A DNA stretch of 64,000 nucleotides from Rhizobium sp. SEMIA4064 (GTDB lineage Bacteria > Pseudomonadota > Alphaproteobacteria > Rhizobiales > Rhizobiaceae), in contig NZ_PYJN01000013.1 in the NCBI RefSeq assembly GCF_003025035.1, positions 62,001 to 126,000 of the forward strand. The letters are read 5' to 3'. Under the pieces are notes generated by a model that was given only the letters and a program-made list of their open reading frames with translations, did no database searches and was not told where the DNA came from. The position numbers and the translations under genes were made by a program. The stretch's first letter is position 1, and each line of letters starts with the position of its first letter. Below are positions 45,803 to 55,386 of the stretch, one piece after another.

Positions 45803-46392
45803 ACAAGTTCGACAAGGCGAAGGTCGAGATCGTCAGCGAGAAGACGCTTTCCGACCAATGGACGCGGCTCAGCACCTTCGACATCGACTACACGGATTCG
45901 GCGGGCGAGACGCATCGGGTGAAGCGGGAAATCTATCACCGCACGCCGGCCGCCTGCATCCTGCTCTACGACCCCAAGCGCGAAAAGGTCATCCTTGTGC
46001 GGCAGTTCCGTCTGCCTGCCCATCTCACCGGCTTTCCCGCCTGGATGATCGAAGTACCGGCCGGCTTGCTCGATGGCGATCACCCGGAAGAGGCGATCCG
46101 CCGCGAGGCAATGGAGGAAACCGGCTTCCGTGTTCGTGAGGTCCGTTTTCTGTTCAAGGCATTCACCTCGCCGGGCGCTGTCACCGAGATCATCCATTTC
46201 TTTGCCGCTGTGGTCGATACGGCGGACCGCATCGGTGACGGCGGCGGGCTTGCCCATGAACATGAGGATATCGAGGTTCTCGAAGTACCGCTCACCGAAA
46301 CCATGGCGATGATCGAAGCCGGCGAGATCTACGACGCCAAGACGATCATGCTGTTGCAGTGGGCGATCTTGAACAGGGCAAGCCTGAAATAG
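45799..46392 (+). CDS. NUDIX hydrolase, ADP-sugar pyrophosphatase-like
   Basis: A 197-residue NUDIX enzyme. The NUDIX box reads GLLDGDHPEEAIRREAMEET and continues GFRVREV, matching GX5EX7REUXEEXGU. A central VRQFRLPAHLTGFPAWMIEV and HEDIEVLEVPL resemble ADP-ribose and GDP-mannose pyrophosphatases of the NudK/NudF type. It is translationally coupled to the molybdopterin oxidoreductase (ATGA overlap), a pairing whose meaning is unclear. Confidence 0.9.
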   Translation: MNKFDKAKVEIVSEKTLSDQWTRLSTFDIDYTDSAGETHRVKREIYHRTPAACILLYDPKREKVILVRQFRLPAHLTGFPAWMIEVPAGLLDGDHPEEAIRREAMEETGFRVREVRFLFKAFTSPGAVTEIIHFFAAVVDTADRIGDGGGLAHEHEDIEVLEVPLTETMAMIEAGEIYDAKTIMLLQWAILNRASLK

Positions 46393-46435
46393 GCCGTTCG
46401 GAAGCGCGCAAGCGCTGCCAAAATCAATGCCGTAG

Positions 46436-46466
46436 CTTTCATTATGATGTCACGAATCGCGACTAC
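46436..46466 (+). promoter_or_regulatory. Candidate PhoB box upstream of phnM
   Basis: CTTTCAT-TATG-ATGTCAC-GAAT resembles two 11-bp PhoB half-site units (consensus CTGTCAT plus 4 nt). A GACTAC stretch follows three bases later where a -10 element would sit. The layout is the same as at the stronger ppk1 candidate. It is about 75-105 nt upstream of the phnM start. Confidence 0.45.
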
Positions 46467-46540
46467 CGAGGAGCGCTTGCCGGAATAGGTCCGGACTACC
46501 ATACCTCCAAAACGATTGACGCTATTTGAGGAGAAAGCCG

Positions 46541-47710
46541 ATGTGGCTCAGCAATTTCACGCTTGTTCTTCCCGATGAAGTCGTCGATCAAGGCTCTGTT
46601 CGTATTGAGGATGGCGTGATCGCCGAGATCCGGCCCGAGTTGGTGGAGGCTCCGACATTCGATGGCGGCGGACGGCTGATGATGCCGGGCTTCGTCGATC
46701 TGCACGGCGACATGATCGAGCGCGAAATCGCGCCGCGGCCGAATGCGACGATGCCGATCGATTTCGGTATTCATGAACTCGACAAGAAGCTCGCCGCAGC
46801 CGGTGTCACCACCGCCTATGCCGCCGTTTCCTTCGCCACCGAAAGTGTCTATGGCCACGTGCGCTCGCTGGAAACCACCTCGGCGGTGATCAAGGGCATC
46901 AACAGCCTGCGCGACCATCTGCTGATCGACCACCGCGTTCACGCGCGCTACGAGATCACCAACATCGGCGCGGCACCGACGCTGGAGCGGCTGCTGGAAG
47001 ATGGTTTCGTCGATATGGTGTCGCTGACGGACCATACGCCGGGGCAGGGGCAATACAACGATATCGAAAGTTATATCCTCAGCATGTCCGAGCGTCGCGG
47101 CATCACCCGCGAAGCTGCCGAGGAAGTGCTGGCGCGACGCATCGCGATGCGGCAGGACCCGGATATCGAACACAAGCTCCGCGATATCGTCGGCCTGTCC
47201 TTGAAGCACAAGCTGTCGCTCGCCTCTCATGACGATGACAGCGCGGAAAAAGTAGCCGAAATGTTCGATCTCGGTGTCACGATCAGCGAGTTCCCGGTGA
47301 CGCTGCCGGCTGCCGAAGAGGCCCGCCGTCGCGGCCTCTGGACGCTGATGGGCGCGCCGAATGCCTTGCGCGGCCAGTCCATGTCCGGAAATTTGAGCGC
47401 GCTCGAAGCCGCCGGCGCCAGCCTGCTTGGCATCATCGCCGCCGATTATCACCCGGCCGCCTTCGTGCCGGCGATCTTCAAGATCGCTGACGTAGCCAGT
47501 GGCGGTCTCCCGGCAGCCGTGGCCATGGCGACCGCTGGTGCCGCGCGTGCTGCGGGTCTCACGGATCGCGGCGAGATCGCCGTCGGCCAGAAGGCCGATC
47601 TGGTGGCCGTCGAGCATGGCGCCGTTCACCGCATCCGCGCAACCTTCCGCAACGGACGCGTCGTCTACAGCGACGGCACGCTTCATCCCTTGATGGCGAT
47701 GGCTGCGTAA
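46541..47710 (+). CDS. phnM: Alpha-D-ribose 1-methylphosphonate 5-triphosphate diphosphatase
   Basis: A 389-residue amidohydrolase-fold PhnM of the C-P lyase pathway. Signature pieces are MPGFVDLHGDMIEREIAPRP, the metal ligands in SLTDHTPGQGQYN and LASHDDDSAEKV, and ISEFPVTLPAAEEARRRGL. It releases pyrophosphate from the triphosphate intermediate so that C-P lyase can act. The ATG at 46541 follows GAGGAGA. No other phn gene is near, so the rest of the pathway must be elsewhere, or this is an extra copy. Confidence 0.92.
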   Translation: MWLSNFTLVLPDEVVDQGSVRIEDGVIAEIRPELVEAPTFDGGGRLMMPGFVDLHGDMIEREIAPRPNATMPIDFGIHELDKKLAAAGVTTAYAAVSFATESVYGHVRSLETTSAVIKGINSLRDHLLIDHRVHARYEITNIGAAPTLERLLEDGFVDMVSLTDHTPGQGQYNDIESYILSMSERRGITREAAEEVLARRIAMRQDPDIEHKLRDIVGLSLKHKLSLASHDDDSAEKVAEMFDLGVTISEFPVTLPAAEEARRRGLWTLMGAPNALRGQSMSGNLSALEAAGASLLGIIAADYHPAAFVPAIFKIADVASGGLPAAVAMATAGAARAAGLTDRGEIAVGQKADLVAVEHGAVHRIRATFRNGRVVYSDGTLHPLMAMAA

Positions 47711-47721
47711 AGGAAACGCGG

Positions 47722-48399
47722 TTAGATCTGGCTGATATCACCGAGTAGTGACATGATCTGGGCCCCGCGGGCGACGGGTGTCTTGGCGGCAGCAATTGCC
47801 TTGCCACCCTCCATGCGCACCTTGCCTTGCGCCAGCAATCGGAGCGACTGCGGATAGAGCTGATGCTCGATCGTCAGCACGCGGGCGGCAAGCGTTTCGG
47901 CCGTATCGTCGGTCAGCACCGGCACGGCAGCCTGGCCGATCGCTGGGCCTTCGTCCATGCCTTCGGTGACGAAATGCACGGTGCAGCCGGCGATCCGCTG
48001 GCCTGCATCGATGGCACGCTGGTGTGTATGCAGGCCGGGAAAAAGCGGCAGCAGCGAGGGGTGGATATTGATGATCCGGCCTTCGTAGCGCTGGATGAAG
48101 CGGCCGGAGAGCAGGCGCATATAGCCGGCAAGGCAGATGATGTCGGGCGATAGTGCATTGAGCTGCGCGAGGATCGCCTCCTCATGTGCGTCCTTGCTGG
48201 CAAAATCCTTGCGCACGAAGGCGAAGGTGGCGATGCCCTCTGCAGCGGCTTTCGCCAAACCGCCGGCATCCGCTTTGTCGGAGATCACACCGACGATCTC
48301 GGCCGGATAATCCGACGCCGCAGCAGCCTTGACCAGCGCCATCATGTTGGAGCCGCTGCCCGAGATGAAGACGACGACGCGTTTGCGGGCCGAACTCAT
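47722..48399 (-). CDS. purN: Phosphoribosylglycinamide formyltransferase
   Basis: A 225-residue PurN for the third step of purine synthesis, using 10-formyl-tetrahydrofolate. The [20 protein letters not shown] start, the catalytic [20 protein letters not shown] (Asn and His) and [17 protein letters not shown] (Asp) are canonical. Its ATG overlaps the purM stop by 4 nt. It is convergent with phnM, 11 nt apart. Confidence 0.96.
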   Translation of the reverse strand: MSSARKRVVVFISGSGSNMMALVKAAAASDYPAEIVGVISDKADAGGLAKAAAEGIATFAFVRKDFASKDAHEEAILAQLNALSPDIICLAGYMRLLSGRFIQRYEGRIINIHPSLLPLFPGLHTHQRAIDAGQRIAGCTVHFVTEGMDEGPAIGQAAVPVLTDDTAETLAARVLTIEHQLYPQSLRLLAQGKVRMEGGKAIAAAKTPVARGAQIMSLLGDISQI

Positions 48400-49469
48400 A
48401 TCGCCAGCGTGCCCTTGTAGACGGTGCCGGCAGCGCCTTCGTCGCGGGCGATCATACGGCCCAGCGTAACGATGCTTTCGCCTTCTGCCTCAAGCGCTGC
48501 CTTGACGGCCTCGACATTCTCGGCCGCGACGACGGCGATCATGCCGATGCCGCAGTTGAAGGTGCGCAGCATTTCCTTGGCCTCGACGCCGCCCGTTTTG
48601 GCAAGCCAGGAGAAGACCGGCGGAACCTTGACGGCCGCCAAGTCGATCTCTGCCGCAAGATGCTTCGGCAGTACCCGCGGAATATTCTCCGGGAAGCCGC
48701 CGCCGGTGATGTGGGCGAGTGCCTTGATGGCCCGGGTCTCGCGGATCGCCTTCAAAAGCGGCTTCACATAGATGCGCGTCGGCGTCAGCAGGGCTTCGCC
48801 GAGCGCCTTGCCATCGGCGAAGGGGGCTGGCGCATCCCAACCAAGGCCGGAGAGGCTGACGATCTTGCGCACCAGTGAGAAACCGTTGGAATGCACGCCG
48901 GAGGAGGCGAGGCCGAGAATGACGTCACCCTCGGCAATGTCGCCGGAGGGCAGAAGCTGCCCGCGCTCGGCCGCGCCCACGGCGAAGCCGGCCAAATCGT
49001 AGTCACCATCGGAATACATGCCCGGCATTTCCGCCGTCTCGCCGCCGATCAGCGCGCAGCCCGCCTCGCGGCAGCCGGCCGCAATGCCGCCGACGATCGC
49101 AGCACCCTGATCGGGATCGAGCTTGCCGGTCGCAAAGTAGTCGAGGAAGAACAGTGGCTCGGCGCCTTGTACCACGAGATCGTTGACGCACATGGCAACG
49201 AGATCGATGCCGACGGTGTCGTGATAATTCGCGTCGATGGCGATCTTCAGCTTCGTGCCGACGCCGTCATTGGCGGCCACCAGCACCGGATCGGTGAAGC
49301 CCGCCGCCTTCAGGTCGAAGAGGCCGCCGAAGCCGCCGATTTCGCCGTCGGCGCCGGGGCGGCGGGTCGAACGAACCGCCGGCTTGATCTTTTCGACCAG
49401 CAGATTGCCGGCATCGATATCGACGCCCGCGTCGCTATAGGTCAGACCGTTTTTTCCAGACTGGCTCAT
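48396..49469 (-). CDS. purM: Phosphoribosylformylglycinamidine cyclo-ligase
   Basis: A 357-residue AIR synthetase. It starts [20 protein letters not shown] and carries [12 protein letters not shown], the ATP-binding [11 protein letters not shown] and the [17 protein letters not shown] segment. The ATG at 49469 has GGAGGCG upstream, replacing a start 7 codons earlier. It is first of the purM-purN operon. A perfect 14-bp palindrome lies 23 nt before the start codon. Confidence 0.96.
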   Translation of the reverse strand: MSQSGKNGLTYSDAGVDIDAGNLLVEKIKPAVRSTRRPGADGEIGGFGGLFDLKAAGFTDPVLVAANDGVGTKLKIAIDANYHDTVGIDLVAMCVNDLVVQGAEPLFFLDYFATGKLDPDQGAAIVGGIAAGCREAGCALIGGETAEMPGMYSDGDYDLAGFAVGAAERGQLLPSGDIAEGDVILGLASSGVHSNGFSLVRKIVSLSGLGWDAPAPFADGKALGEALLTPTRIYVKPLLKAIRETRAIKALAHITGGGFPENIPRVLPKHLAAEIDLAAVKVPPVFSWLAKTGGVEAKEMLRTFNCGIGMIAVVAAENVEAVKAALEAEGESIVTLGRMIARDEGAAGTVYKGTLAI

Positions 49470-49491
49470 GCTTTCGCCTCCGGTGGCCATC

Positions 49492-49505
49492 GTTCCAATT
49501 GGAAC
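49492..49505. promoter_or_regulatory. Perfect 14-bp palindrome upstream of purM
   Basis: GTTCCAATTGGAAC is its own reverse complement and lies 22 nt before the purM start codon, in the 221-nt gap shared with the divergent transporter gene. Such symmetry fits an operator for a dimeric repressor that controls purMN. The binding protein is unknown. Confidence 0.45.
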
Positions 49506-49690
49506 AATTTTAATCGGGTCGCCATTGCATGACAGGAACCTTTATGCAAGGCGCTAGCGCAGGCAAACCCTCGATTTTCCCCGCTTCACAGCGCTCCAAG
49601 GCCGATTTCCGGCCGTAGGCTTGACCATAATTGCGGCGTCATCCTATGTCCTAAGCGGGCGGCAACAGGCGGCGAAGAATGGGGAAGTCG

Positions 49691-50821
49691 ATGGAGCAAC
49701 AAGTCAGCGGAGCGAGCCTCAAGCGCCAGGTCATCTTCTGGGTGCTCGTGCTCGTCGCCTTCATCGTTTTTCTCTATCTCTTCAGCTCGATTCTCTTGCC
49801 CTTCATCGCCGGCATGTCGGTTGCCTATTTCCTTGATCCGGTCGCCGATCGGCTGGAAAGGATCGGTCTCAGCCGCTTCATGGCGACGGTGGTGATCCTC
49901 GTTGCCTTCGTGCTGGTCTTTGCATTGGCGCTGACGATCTTCATTCCGATCATCATCAACCAGTTCAATGATTTCATTCAACATATACCGGGCTATGTGC
50001 AGCAATTCCAGAAGTTCATCGCCCATACCCAGACGACGATGCTGCCGGTTTGGATTCGCGATCAGCTCGGCGCCATCAAGGATAATTTCTCCAACATTTT
50101 GTCTGACGGCCTGAGCTTCGTCGGCGGCCTGTTTGCGCAGATCTGGAGTTCCGGCAAGACGCTGGTCAACATCATTTCGCTGATGATCGTCACTCCCGTC
50201 GTCGCCTTCTATATATTGCTCGACTGGGACCGCATGATCGCCAAGGTCGATGCCTGGATTCCGCGCGATCATGTCTCGACCGTGCGCCAGATCGCCCGGG
50301 AGGTGGATCAGGCGATCGCCGGCTTCATCCGCGGCCAGGGCTCGCTCTGCATCATCTTGGGCGTCTATTACGGTGTCGGCCTGTCGCTGGTGGGTCTGAA
50401 CTTCGGCCTGTTGATCGGTCTGTTCGCCGGCATGATCAGCTTCATCCCCTATGTCGGTTCGCTCGTCGGTCTCTTCCTGGCGCTGAGCGTCGCCCTGGTG
50501 CAGTTCTGGCCGGATTATCTCTGGGTCGGCCTCACGCTGGCCGTCTTTTTCACTGGCCAGTTCCTGGAAGGCAACGTGCTGCAGCCGAAGCTGGTCGGCG
50601 AAAGCGTCGGCCTGCATCCGGTCTGGCTGATGTTCGCCCTTTTTGCCTTCGGCGCGCTCTTTGGTTTCGTCGGTCTGCTGGTCGCCGTTCCGGCCGCGGC
50701 CGCGTGTGGCGTCCTTGTCCGTTTCGCCCTTTCGCGCTACCTTCAAAGCGACCTCTATTATGGACGCTCGGAAGCCGGCAAGACGCGCAAAACCAAGGCC
50801 GGCAGTTCTGAGAACAAATAG
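49691..50821 (+). CDS. AI-2E family transporter (PerM/YdiK-type membrane protein)
   Basis: A 376-residue inner-membrane protein with about seven helices. The conserved parts are VIFWVLVLVAFIVFLYLF, FIAGMSVAYFLDPVADRLER, the long amphipathic middle and LVGESVGLHPVWLMFALFAF near the end. The family exports small molecules or ions and is named for one AI-2 exporter, so the name does not prove an AI-2 role. Its stop is 1 nt before the hdaA start, so the two are co-transcribed. Confidence 0.9.
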   Translation: MEQQVSGASLKRQVIFWVLVLVAFIVFLYLFSSILLPFIAGMSVAYFLDPVADRLERIGLSRFMATVVILVAFVLVFALALTIFIPIIINQFNDFIQHIPGYVQQFQKFIAHTQTTMLPVWIRDQLGAIKDNFSNILSDGLSFVGGLFAQIWSSGKTLVNIISLMIVTPVVAFYILLDWDRMIAKVDAWIPRDHVSTVRQIAREVDQAIAGFIRGQGSLCIILGVYYGVGLSLVGLNFGLLIGLFAGMISFIPYVGSLVGLFLALSVALVQFWPDYLWVGLTLAVFFTGQFLEGNVLQPKLVGESVGLHPVWLMFALFAFGALFGFVGLLVAVPAAAACGVLVRFALSRYLQSDLYYGRSEAGKTRKTKAGSSENK

Positions 50822-50822
50822 C

Positions 50823-51536
50823 ATGACCGACGCGAAGAACGCTGATTTGAGGCGCAAGCCCGCCGAACAGCTACCCCTGGCTTTTACGCACGACGCAGCG
50901 ACCGGCCGCGATGATCTGCTGGTCGCCGATCCCTTGAGCGCGGCAGTAAAGATAGTCGATTCATGGCCGCACTGGCCGTCGCCGGTCGTCATTCTCGCCG
51001 GGCCGGTCGGTTCGGGAAAATCGCATCTTGCCAGTATCTGGCGCGAGAGGAGTGGCGCAATCGCCATTCATCCGAAAGCCGGCTCCGGAGCGGCAGTAGC
51101 GGCCGCGAACAGTCCGGTCATCTTCGAGGACGTCGATCGCCTGGGCTTCGACGACACCGAGCTTTTCCACGTCATCAACAGCGTTAGGGAAAACGGCACG
51201 GGCTTACTGATGACCAGCAGGCTCTGGCCGATGTCCTGGCCGGTAACGCTGCCCGATCTGCGCTCGCGACTGAAGGCGGCAACGGTGGTCGAGATCGGCG
51301 AACCGGATGAGGAATTGTTGTCGCAGGTGATCGTAAAGCTCTTCGCCGACCGCCAGCTTTATATCGATGACAAACTTGTGCTCTATATCGTCAATCGCAT
51401 GGAGCGTTCGCTGAATGCCGCCCAGTTGATCGTCGACCGGCTGGACCGCCTCGCGCTCGGCCGTGGCACCAGGATAACACGCATTTTGGCCGCTGAAGTA
51501 TTGAACGAATTGGGTAATTCCGCCCCGGCCGATTGA
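50823..51536 (+). CDS. hdaA: DnaA regulatory inactivator Hda homologue (HdaA)
   Basis: A 237-residue DnaA-like AAA+ protein without a DNA-binding domain. Near the N-terminus is a clamp-binding motif, QLPLAF (19-24). The P-loop is GPVGSGKSHLASIW, and the Walker B segment is VIFEDVDRLGF. The C-terminal lid (NRMERSLNAAQLIVDRLDRL) holds the sensor II Arg. With the DNA clamp it stimulates ATP hydrolysis by DnaA after initiation. It follows the AI-2E-type gene immediately and precedes ppk1, a typical rhizobial order. Confidence 0.93.
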   Translation: MTDAKNADLRRKPAEQLPLAFTHDAATGRDDLLVADPLSAAVKIVDSWPHWPSPVVILAGPVGSGKSHLASIWRERSGAIAIHPKAGSGAAVAAANSPVIFEDVDRLGFDDTELFHVINSVRENGTGLLMTSRLWPMSWPVTLPDLRSRLKAATVVEIGEPDEELLSQVIVKLFADRQLYIDDKLVLYIVNRMERSLNAAQLIVDRLDRLALGRGTRITRILAAEVLNELGNSAPAD

Positions 51537-51548
51537 CCGATCGGGAAA

Positions 51549-51579
51549 CTGTCACAGTTCCGTCGTCAAACTGCTATAC
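51549..51579 (+). promoter_or_regulatory. Candidate PhoB box and -10 element upstream of ppk1
   Basis: CTGTCAC-AGTT-CCGTCGT-CAAA matches the tandem PhoB consensus (CTGTCAT, 4 nt, CTGTCAT) at 6/7 and 5/7 positions (counting T as the last base). Three bases later CTATAC at 51574-51579 can serve as the -10. The second half-site replaces a -35, the usual layout of PhoB-activated promoters. It begins 65 nt before the ppk1 ATG. Confidence 0.6.
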
Positions 51580-51613
51580 GTGGCGCAAGGTTCTAAGATA
51601 GGGCAGGTGGAAC

Positions 51614-53815
51614 ATGGACTCGGCATTAACGGAACATCAGGACGCCAATCAGCAAGCCCCGGAGGCCGCGCCGCCGATCAACGAGTTGCTGACCAGCCCC
51701 GAGCGCTTCATCAATCGCGAATTCTCCTGGCTGCAGTTCAATCGCCGCGTTCTTGAGGAAACCCTGAACACGGCGCATCCGCTTCTGGAGCGCATCCGTT
51801 TCCTTTCCATTTCCGCCGCCAACCTCGATGAGTTCTTCATGGTGCGCGTCGCCGGCCTCGAAGGCCAGGTCCGCCAGAAGATTCTGATGCGCACTCCGGA
51901 CGGTAAGACACCGGCCGAACAGCTCGACGACATCCTGCGCGAAATCGACAATTTGCAGATGGAGCAGCAGGCGTCGCTTGCCGTGCTGCAGCAGTATCTT
52001 GCCAAGGAAGACATTCTGATCGTCCGCCCGCCGGCGCTTTCCGAGGTCGACAAGCAGTGGCTTGCCAACGAATTCGATCAGGCGATCTTTCCGGTTCTGA
52101 CGCCGCTATCCATCGACCCGGCGCATCCGTTCCCGTTCATTCCGAACCTCGGCTTCTCGATCGCGCTGCAACTGAACAGCATGAACGGCCGCGAGCCGAT
52201 GACGGCGCTGCTGCGTCTGCCGCCGGCGCTCGACCGCTTCGTCCGTTTGCCGGACGCCAGCAACGTTATTCGCTACATCACGCTTGAAGATGTCGTGAAT
52301 ATCTTCATTCACCGGCTCTATCCAGGCTATGAGGTGAAGGGTTCGGGTACCTTCCGCATCATCCGAGACAGCGATATCGAAGTCGAAGAAGAAGCCGAAG
52401 ATCTGGTGCGTTTCTTCGAAACAGCGCTGAAGCGCCGCCGCCGCGGCTCGGTGATCCGCATCGAGACCGACTCGGAAATGCCGCTGGAGCTGCGCCAGTT
52501 CGTCGTGGAATCGCTGAACGTACCGGAAAACCGCATCGCCGTTCTGCCGGGCCTGCTGGCTCTCAACACATTGTCCGAAATCGCCAAGGCGCCGCGCGAC
52601 GATCTACGCTTCGAGCCTTACAATGCCCGATTTCCTGAGCGCGTCCGCGAACATGCCGGCGATTGTTTCGCCGCGATCCGCGAAAAGGACATGGTGGTCC
52701 ACCATCCTTATGAATCCTTCGACGTTGTGGTCCAGTTCCTTCTCCAGGCTGCGCGCGATCCTGACGTTCTGGCGATAAAGCAGACGCTTTATCGCACCTC
52801 CAACGACAGCCCGATCGTGCGGGCGCTGATCGATGCTGCCGATATGGGCAAATCGGTCACGGCGCTGGTCGAGCTCAAGGCTCGCTTTGATGAAGAGGCG
52901 AACATTCGCTGGGCACGCGATTTGGAACGCGCCGGCGTGCAGGTCGTCTTCGGCTTCATCGAGCTCAAGACGCATGCGAAGATGTCGATGGTCGTGCGTC
53001 GTGAAGACGGCAAGCTGCGCACCTATTGCCACCTCGGCACCGGCAACTACCACCCGATCACCGCCAAGATCTACACGGACCTTTCCTATTTCACCTGCGA
53101 TCCAAAGATCGCCCACGACATGGCGAACATCTTCAACTTCATCACCGGTTACGGTGAGCCGGAAGAGGGCATGAAGATCGCAGTTTCGCCCTATACGCTC
53201 CGCTCGCGCATCCTCCAGCACATCGAGGAGGAGATCGAGCACGCCAGAAACGGCCAGCCGGCGGCGATCTGGATGAAGATGAATTCGCTGGTGGATCCCG
53301 ATATCATCGATGCGCTCTATCGCGCCAGCAACGCCGGCGTCGAGATTGATCTCGTCATTCGCGGCATCTGCTGCCTGCGTCCGCAGGTGCCGGGGCTTTC
53401 GGAGAATATCCGCGTCAAGTCCATCGTCGGCCGCTTCCTCGAACACAGCCGCATCTTCTGCTTCGGCAATGGCCAAGGCCTGCCGTCGGAGAAGGCGCTG
53501 GTCTATATCGGCTCGGCCGACATGATGCCGAGAAACCTTGACCGCCGCGTCGAAACCCTCGTTCCGCTGACCAATAAGACCGTGCATGAGCAAGTGCTTT
53601 CGCAGATCATGCTGGGCAATATCATTGACAATCAGCAGAGCTACGAGATATTGCCGGACGGTACTTCGCGGCGCATGGAGGTGCGCAAGGGTGAGGAGCC
53701 ATTCAACGCGCAGCAGTATTTCATGACCAATCCCAGCCTGTCGGGCCGTGGTGAAGCTCTGAAATCCAGTGCGCCGAAACTGATCGCCGGGCTGTTGTCG
53801 GGCCGCAAAATATAA
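51614..53815 (+). CDS. ppk1: Polyphosphate kinase 1
   Basis: A 733-residue PPK1 that makes polyphosphate from ATP, attached to the inner membrane. The N-terminal [19 protein letters not shown] and the two active-site histidines are visible: His473 in [12 protein letters not shown], and the phosphorylated His611 in [12 protein letters not shown]. Length is normal. It is followed 10 nt later by ppx. A PhoB-box-like sequence lies in the 77-nt gap before it. Confidence 0.97.
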   Translation: MDSALTEHQDANQQAPEAAPPINELLTSPERFINREFSWLQFNRRVLEETLNTAHPLLERIRFLSISAANLDEFFMVRVAGLEGQVRQKILMRTPDGKTPAEQLDDILREIDNLQMEQQASLAVLQQYLAKEDILIVRPPALSEVDKQWLANEFDQAIFPVLTPLSIDPAHPFPFIPNLGFSIALQLNSMNGREPMTALLRLPPALDRFVRLPDASNVIRYITLEDVVNIFIHRLYPGYEVKGSGTFRIIRDSDIEVEEEAEDLVRFFETALKRRRRGSVIRIETDSEMPLELRQFVVESLNVPENRIAVLPGLLALNTLSEIAKAPRDDLRFEPYNARFPERVREHAGDCFAAIREKDMVVHHPYESFDVVVQFLLQAARDPDVLAIKQTLYRTSNDSPIVRALIDAADMGKSVTALVELKARFDEEANIRWARDLERAGVQVVFGFIELKTHAKMSMVVRREDGKLRTYCHLGTGNYHPITAKIYTDLSYFTCDPKIAHDMANIFNFITGYGEPEEGMKIAVSPYTLRSRILQHIEEEIEHARNGQPAAIWMKMNSLVDPDIIDALYRASNAGVEIDLVIRGICCLRPQVPGLSENIRVKSIVGRFLEHSRIFCFGNGQGLPSEKALVYIGSADMMPRNLDRRVETLVPLTNKTVHEQVLSQIMLGNIIDNQQSYEILPDGTSRRMEVRKGEEPFNAQQYFMTNPSLSGRGEALKSSAPKLIAGLLSGRKI

Positions 53816-53825
53816 CTGGACCTGC

Positions 53826-55346
53826 ATGGTTGAATCAGAAGCCCAGGGGCGCCTTCCCGGTATAGCCCCTGTCTCCGTTGTCGATATCGGATCGAACTCG
53901 GTCCGTCTTGTCGTCTATGAAGGCCACTCGCGGTCGCCGACCATTCTTTTCAACGAGAAAGTGCTTTGCGGCCTTGGCAAAGGCATAGCACTGACCGGTA
54001 GGATGGACGAGGAGAGCGTCGCGCGCGCGCTTTCAGCCCTGCATCGCTTCAAGGCGCTGTCCGATCAGGCGCGCGCATCGACCATCTATGTTCTGGCGAC
54101 GGCCGCTGCCCGTGAGGCAAGCAACGGTCCGGAATTCATCCATCAGGCGGAATCGATCCTGCAGCGCAAGGTGCGGGTGCTTTCGGGCGAGGAAGAAGCG
54201 CGTTTTTCTGCGCTTGGCATCATCAGCGGCTTTTTCAGCCCGGACGGCATTGCCGGCGACCTTGGTGGCGGTTCGCTCGAACTCATCGACATCAAGGGCA
54301 AGGAGATCGGCAAGGGCATCACCCTGCCGCTCGGCGGCCTCAGGCTTTCGGAATATGCCAACGGCTCACTCGCCAGGGCGCGCAGCTTTGCCCGCAAGCA
54401 TGTCAAAACGGCGAAATTGCTGAGCAATGGCGAGGGACGCACCTTTTACGCAGTCGGCGGCACGTGGCGAAACATCGCCAAGCTGCACATGGAAATGCGT
54501 AAATATGCACTGCACATGATGCAGGGCTACGAGGTGCCGCTGGACGAGATGATGCGTTTCCTCGATCAGATCAGCGAAGCCAAGGAATCGAAAGAGCCCG
54601 CATTGCTGGCCATCTCCAAGCATCGCCGCTTGCTGCTGCCCTTCGGCGCCGTGGCCATGCGTGAGGTGCTGGCGGAAATGAGGCCCTCCATCATCTCCTT
54701 CTCGGCCCAGGGCGTGCGAGAGGGCTACCTCTATTCGCTGCTGACCGAGGCCGAGCGCCATAGTGACCCGTTGCTGGTCGCCGCCGGCGAACTTGCCATC
54801 CTGCGTGCCCGCTCGCCGGAGCATGCTCGCGAGCTTGCCGAGTGGACCGGTCGCATGATGCCGTTCTTCGGCGTGACCGAGACGGAGGAGGAGAGCCGCT
54901 ATCGCCAGGCCGCTTGCTTGCTTGCCGATATCAGTTGGCGTGCCCACCCCGATTATCGCGGCCTGCAGGCATTGAACATCATTGCCCACACGTCCTTCGT
55001 CGGCATCACCCATGCCGGCCGCGCCTTTATCGCGCTCGCCAACTACTATCGTTTCGAGGGCCTTCACGATGACGGCGCCACAGAACCGCTGGCGGCAATC
55101 GCCACACCGCAACTCGTCGAGCGCGCCAAACTGCTCGGGGGCCTGCTGCGCGTCGTCTATCTCTTCTCGGCTTCCATGCCGGGCGTCGTTCGCGCCCTGA
55201 CATTTCGACGTTCGCCGAGCCCGGACCTGGATCTCGAATTTGTCGTCCCCGCCGAATACCACGACTTCGCCGGCGAACGGCTGGAAGGCCGGCTGCAGCA
55301 ACTGGGCCGGCTGACGAATAGACGGCTAGCTTTCCGGTTCGAGTAG
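53826..55346 (+). CDS. ppx: Exopolyphosphatase / Ppx-GppA family phosphatase
   Basis: A 506-residue member of the ASKHA phosphatase family that releases phosphate from polyphosphate ends and may act on pppGpp. Conserved parts are VSVVDIGSNSVRLVVYEG, VLATAAAREASNG, IAGDLGGGSLELIDI and a C-terminal HD-like helical region (about 325-500). It starts 10 nt after ppk1. With the kinase it sets the polyphosphate level. Confidence 0.95.
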   Translation: MVESEAQGRLPGIAPVSVVDIGSNSVRLVVYEGHSRSPTILFNEKVLCGLGKGIALTGRMDEESVARALSALHRFKALSDQARASTIYVLATAAAREASNGPEFIHQAESILQRKVRVLSGEEEARFSALGIISGFFSPDGIAGDLGGGSLELIDIKGKEIGKGITLPLGGLRLSEYANGSLARARSFARKHVKTAKLLSNGEGRTFYAVGGTWRNIAKLHMEMRKYALHMMQGYEVPLDEMMRFLDQISEAKESKEPALLAISKHRRLLLPFGAVAMREVLAEMRPSIISFSAQGVREGYLYSLLTEAERHSDPLLVAAGELAILRARSPEHARELAEWTGRMMPFFGVTETEEESRYRQAACLLADISWRAHPDYRGLQALNIIAHTSFVGITHAGRAFIALANYYRFEGLHDDGATEPLAAIATPQLVERAKLLGGLLRVVYLFSASMPGVVRALTFRRSPSPDLDLEFVVPAEYHDFAGERLEGRLQQLGRLTNRRLAFRFE

Positions 55347-55350
55347 GAAA

Positions 55351-55374
55351 ACCTTCTCCCCGTGGGGAGAAGGT
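55351..55374. terminator. Bidirectional hairpin between ppx and the phytase-like gene
   Basis: ACCTTCTCCCC and GGGGAGAAGGT form a perfect 11-bp stem with a 2-nt core loop. It sits in the 40-nt gap between two convergent genes and belongs to a frequent alphaproteobacterial intergenic repeat type. It probably ends both transcripts. Confidence 0.65.
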
Positions 55375-55386
55375 CCAACATTTCTG

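Noticed and set aside
49529..49535. CTGTCAT half-site on the minus strand upstream of purM
   Set aside because: The second unit (TGGCGAC) does not fit the PhoB consensus, so a single half-site is likely chance.
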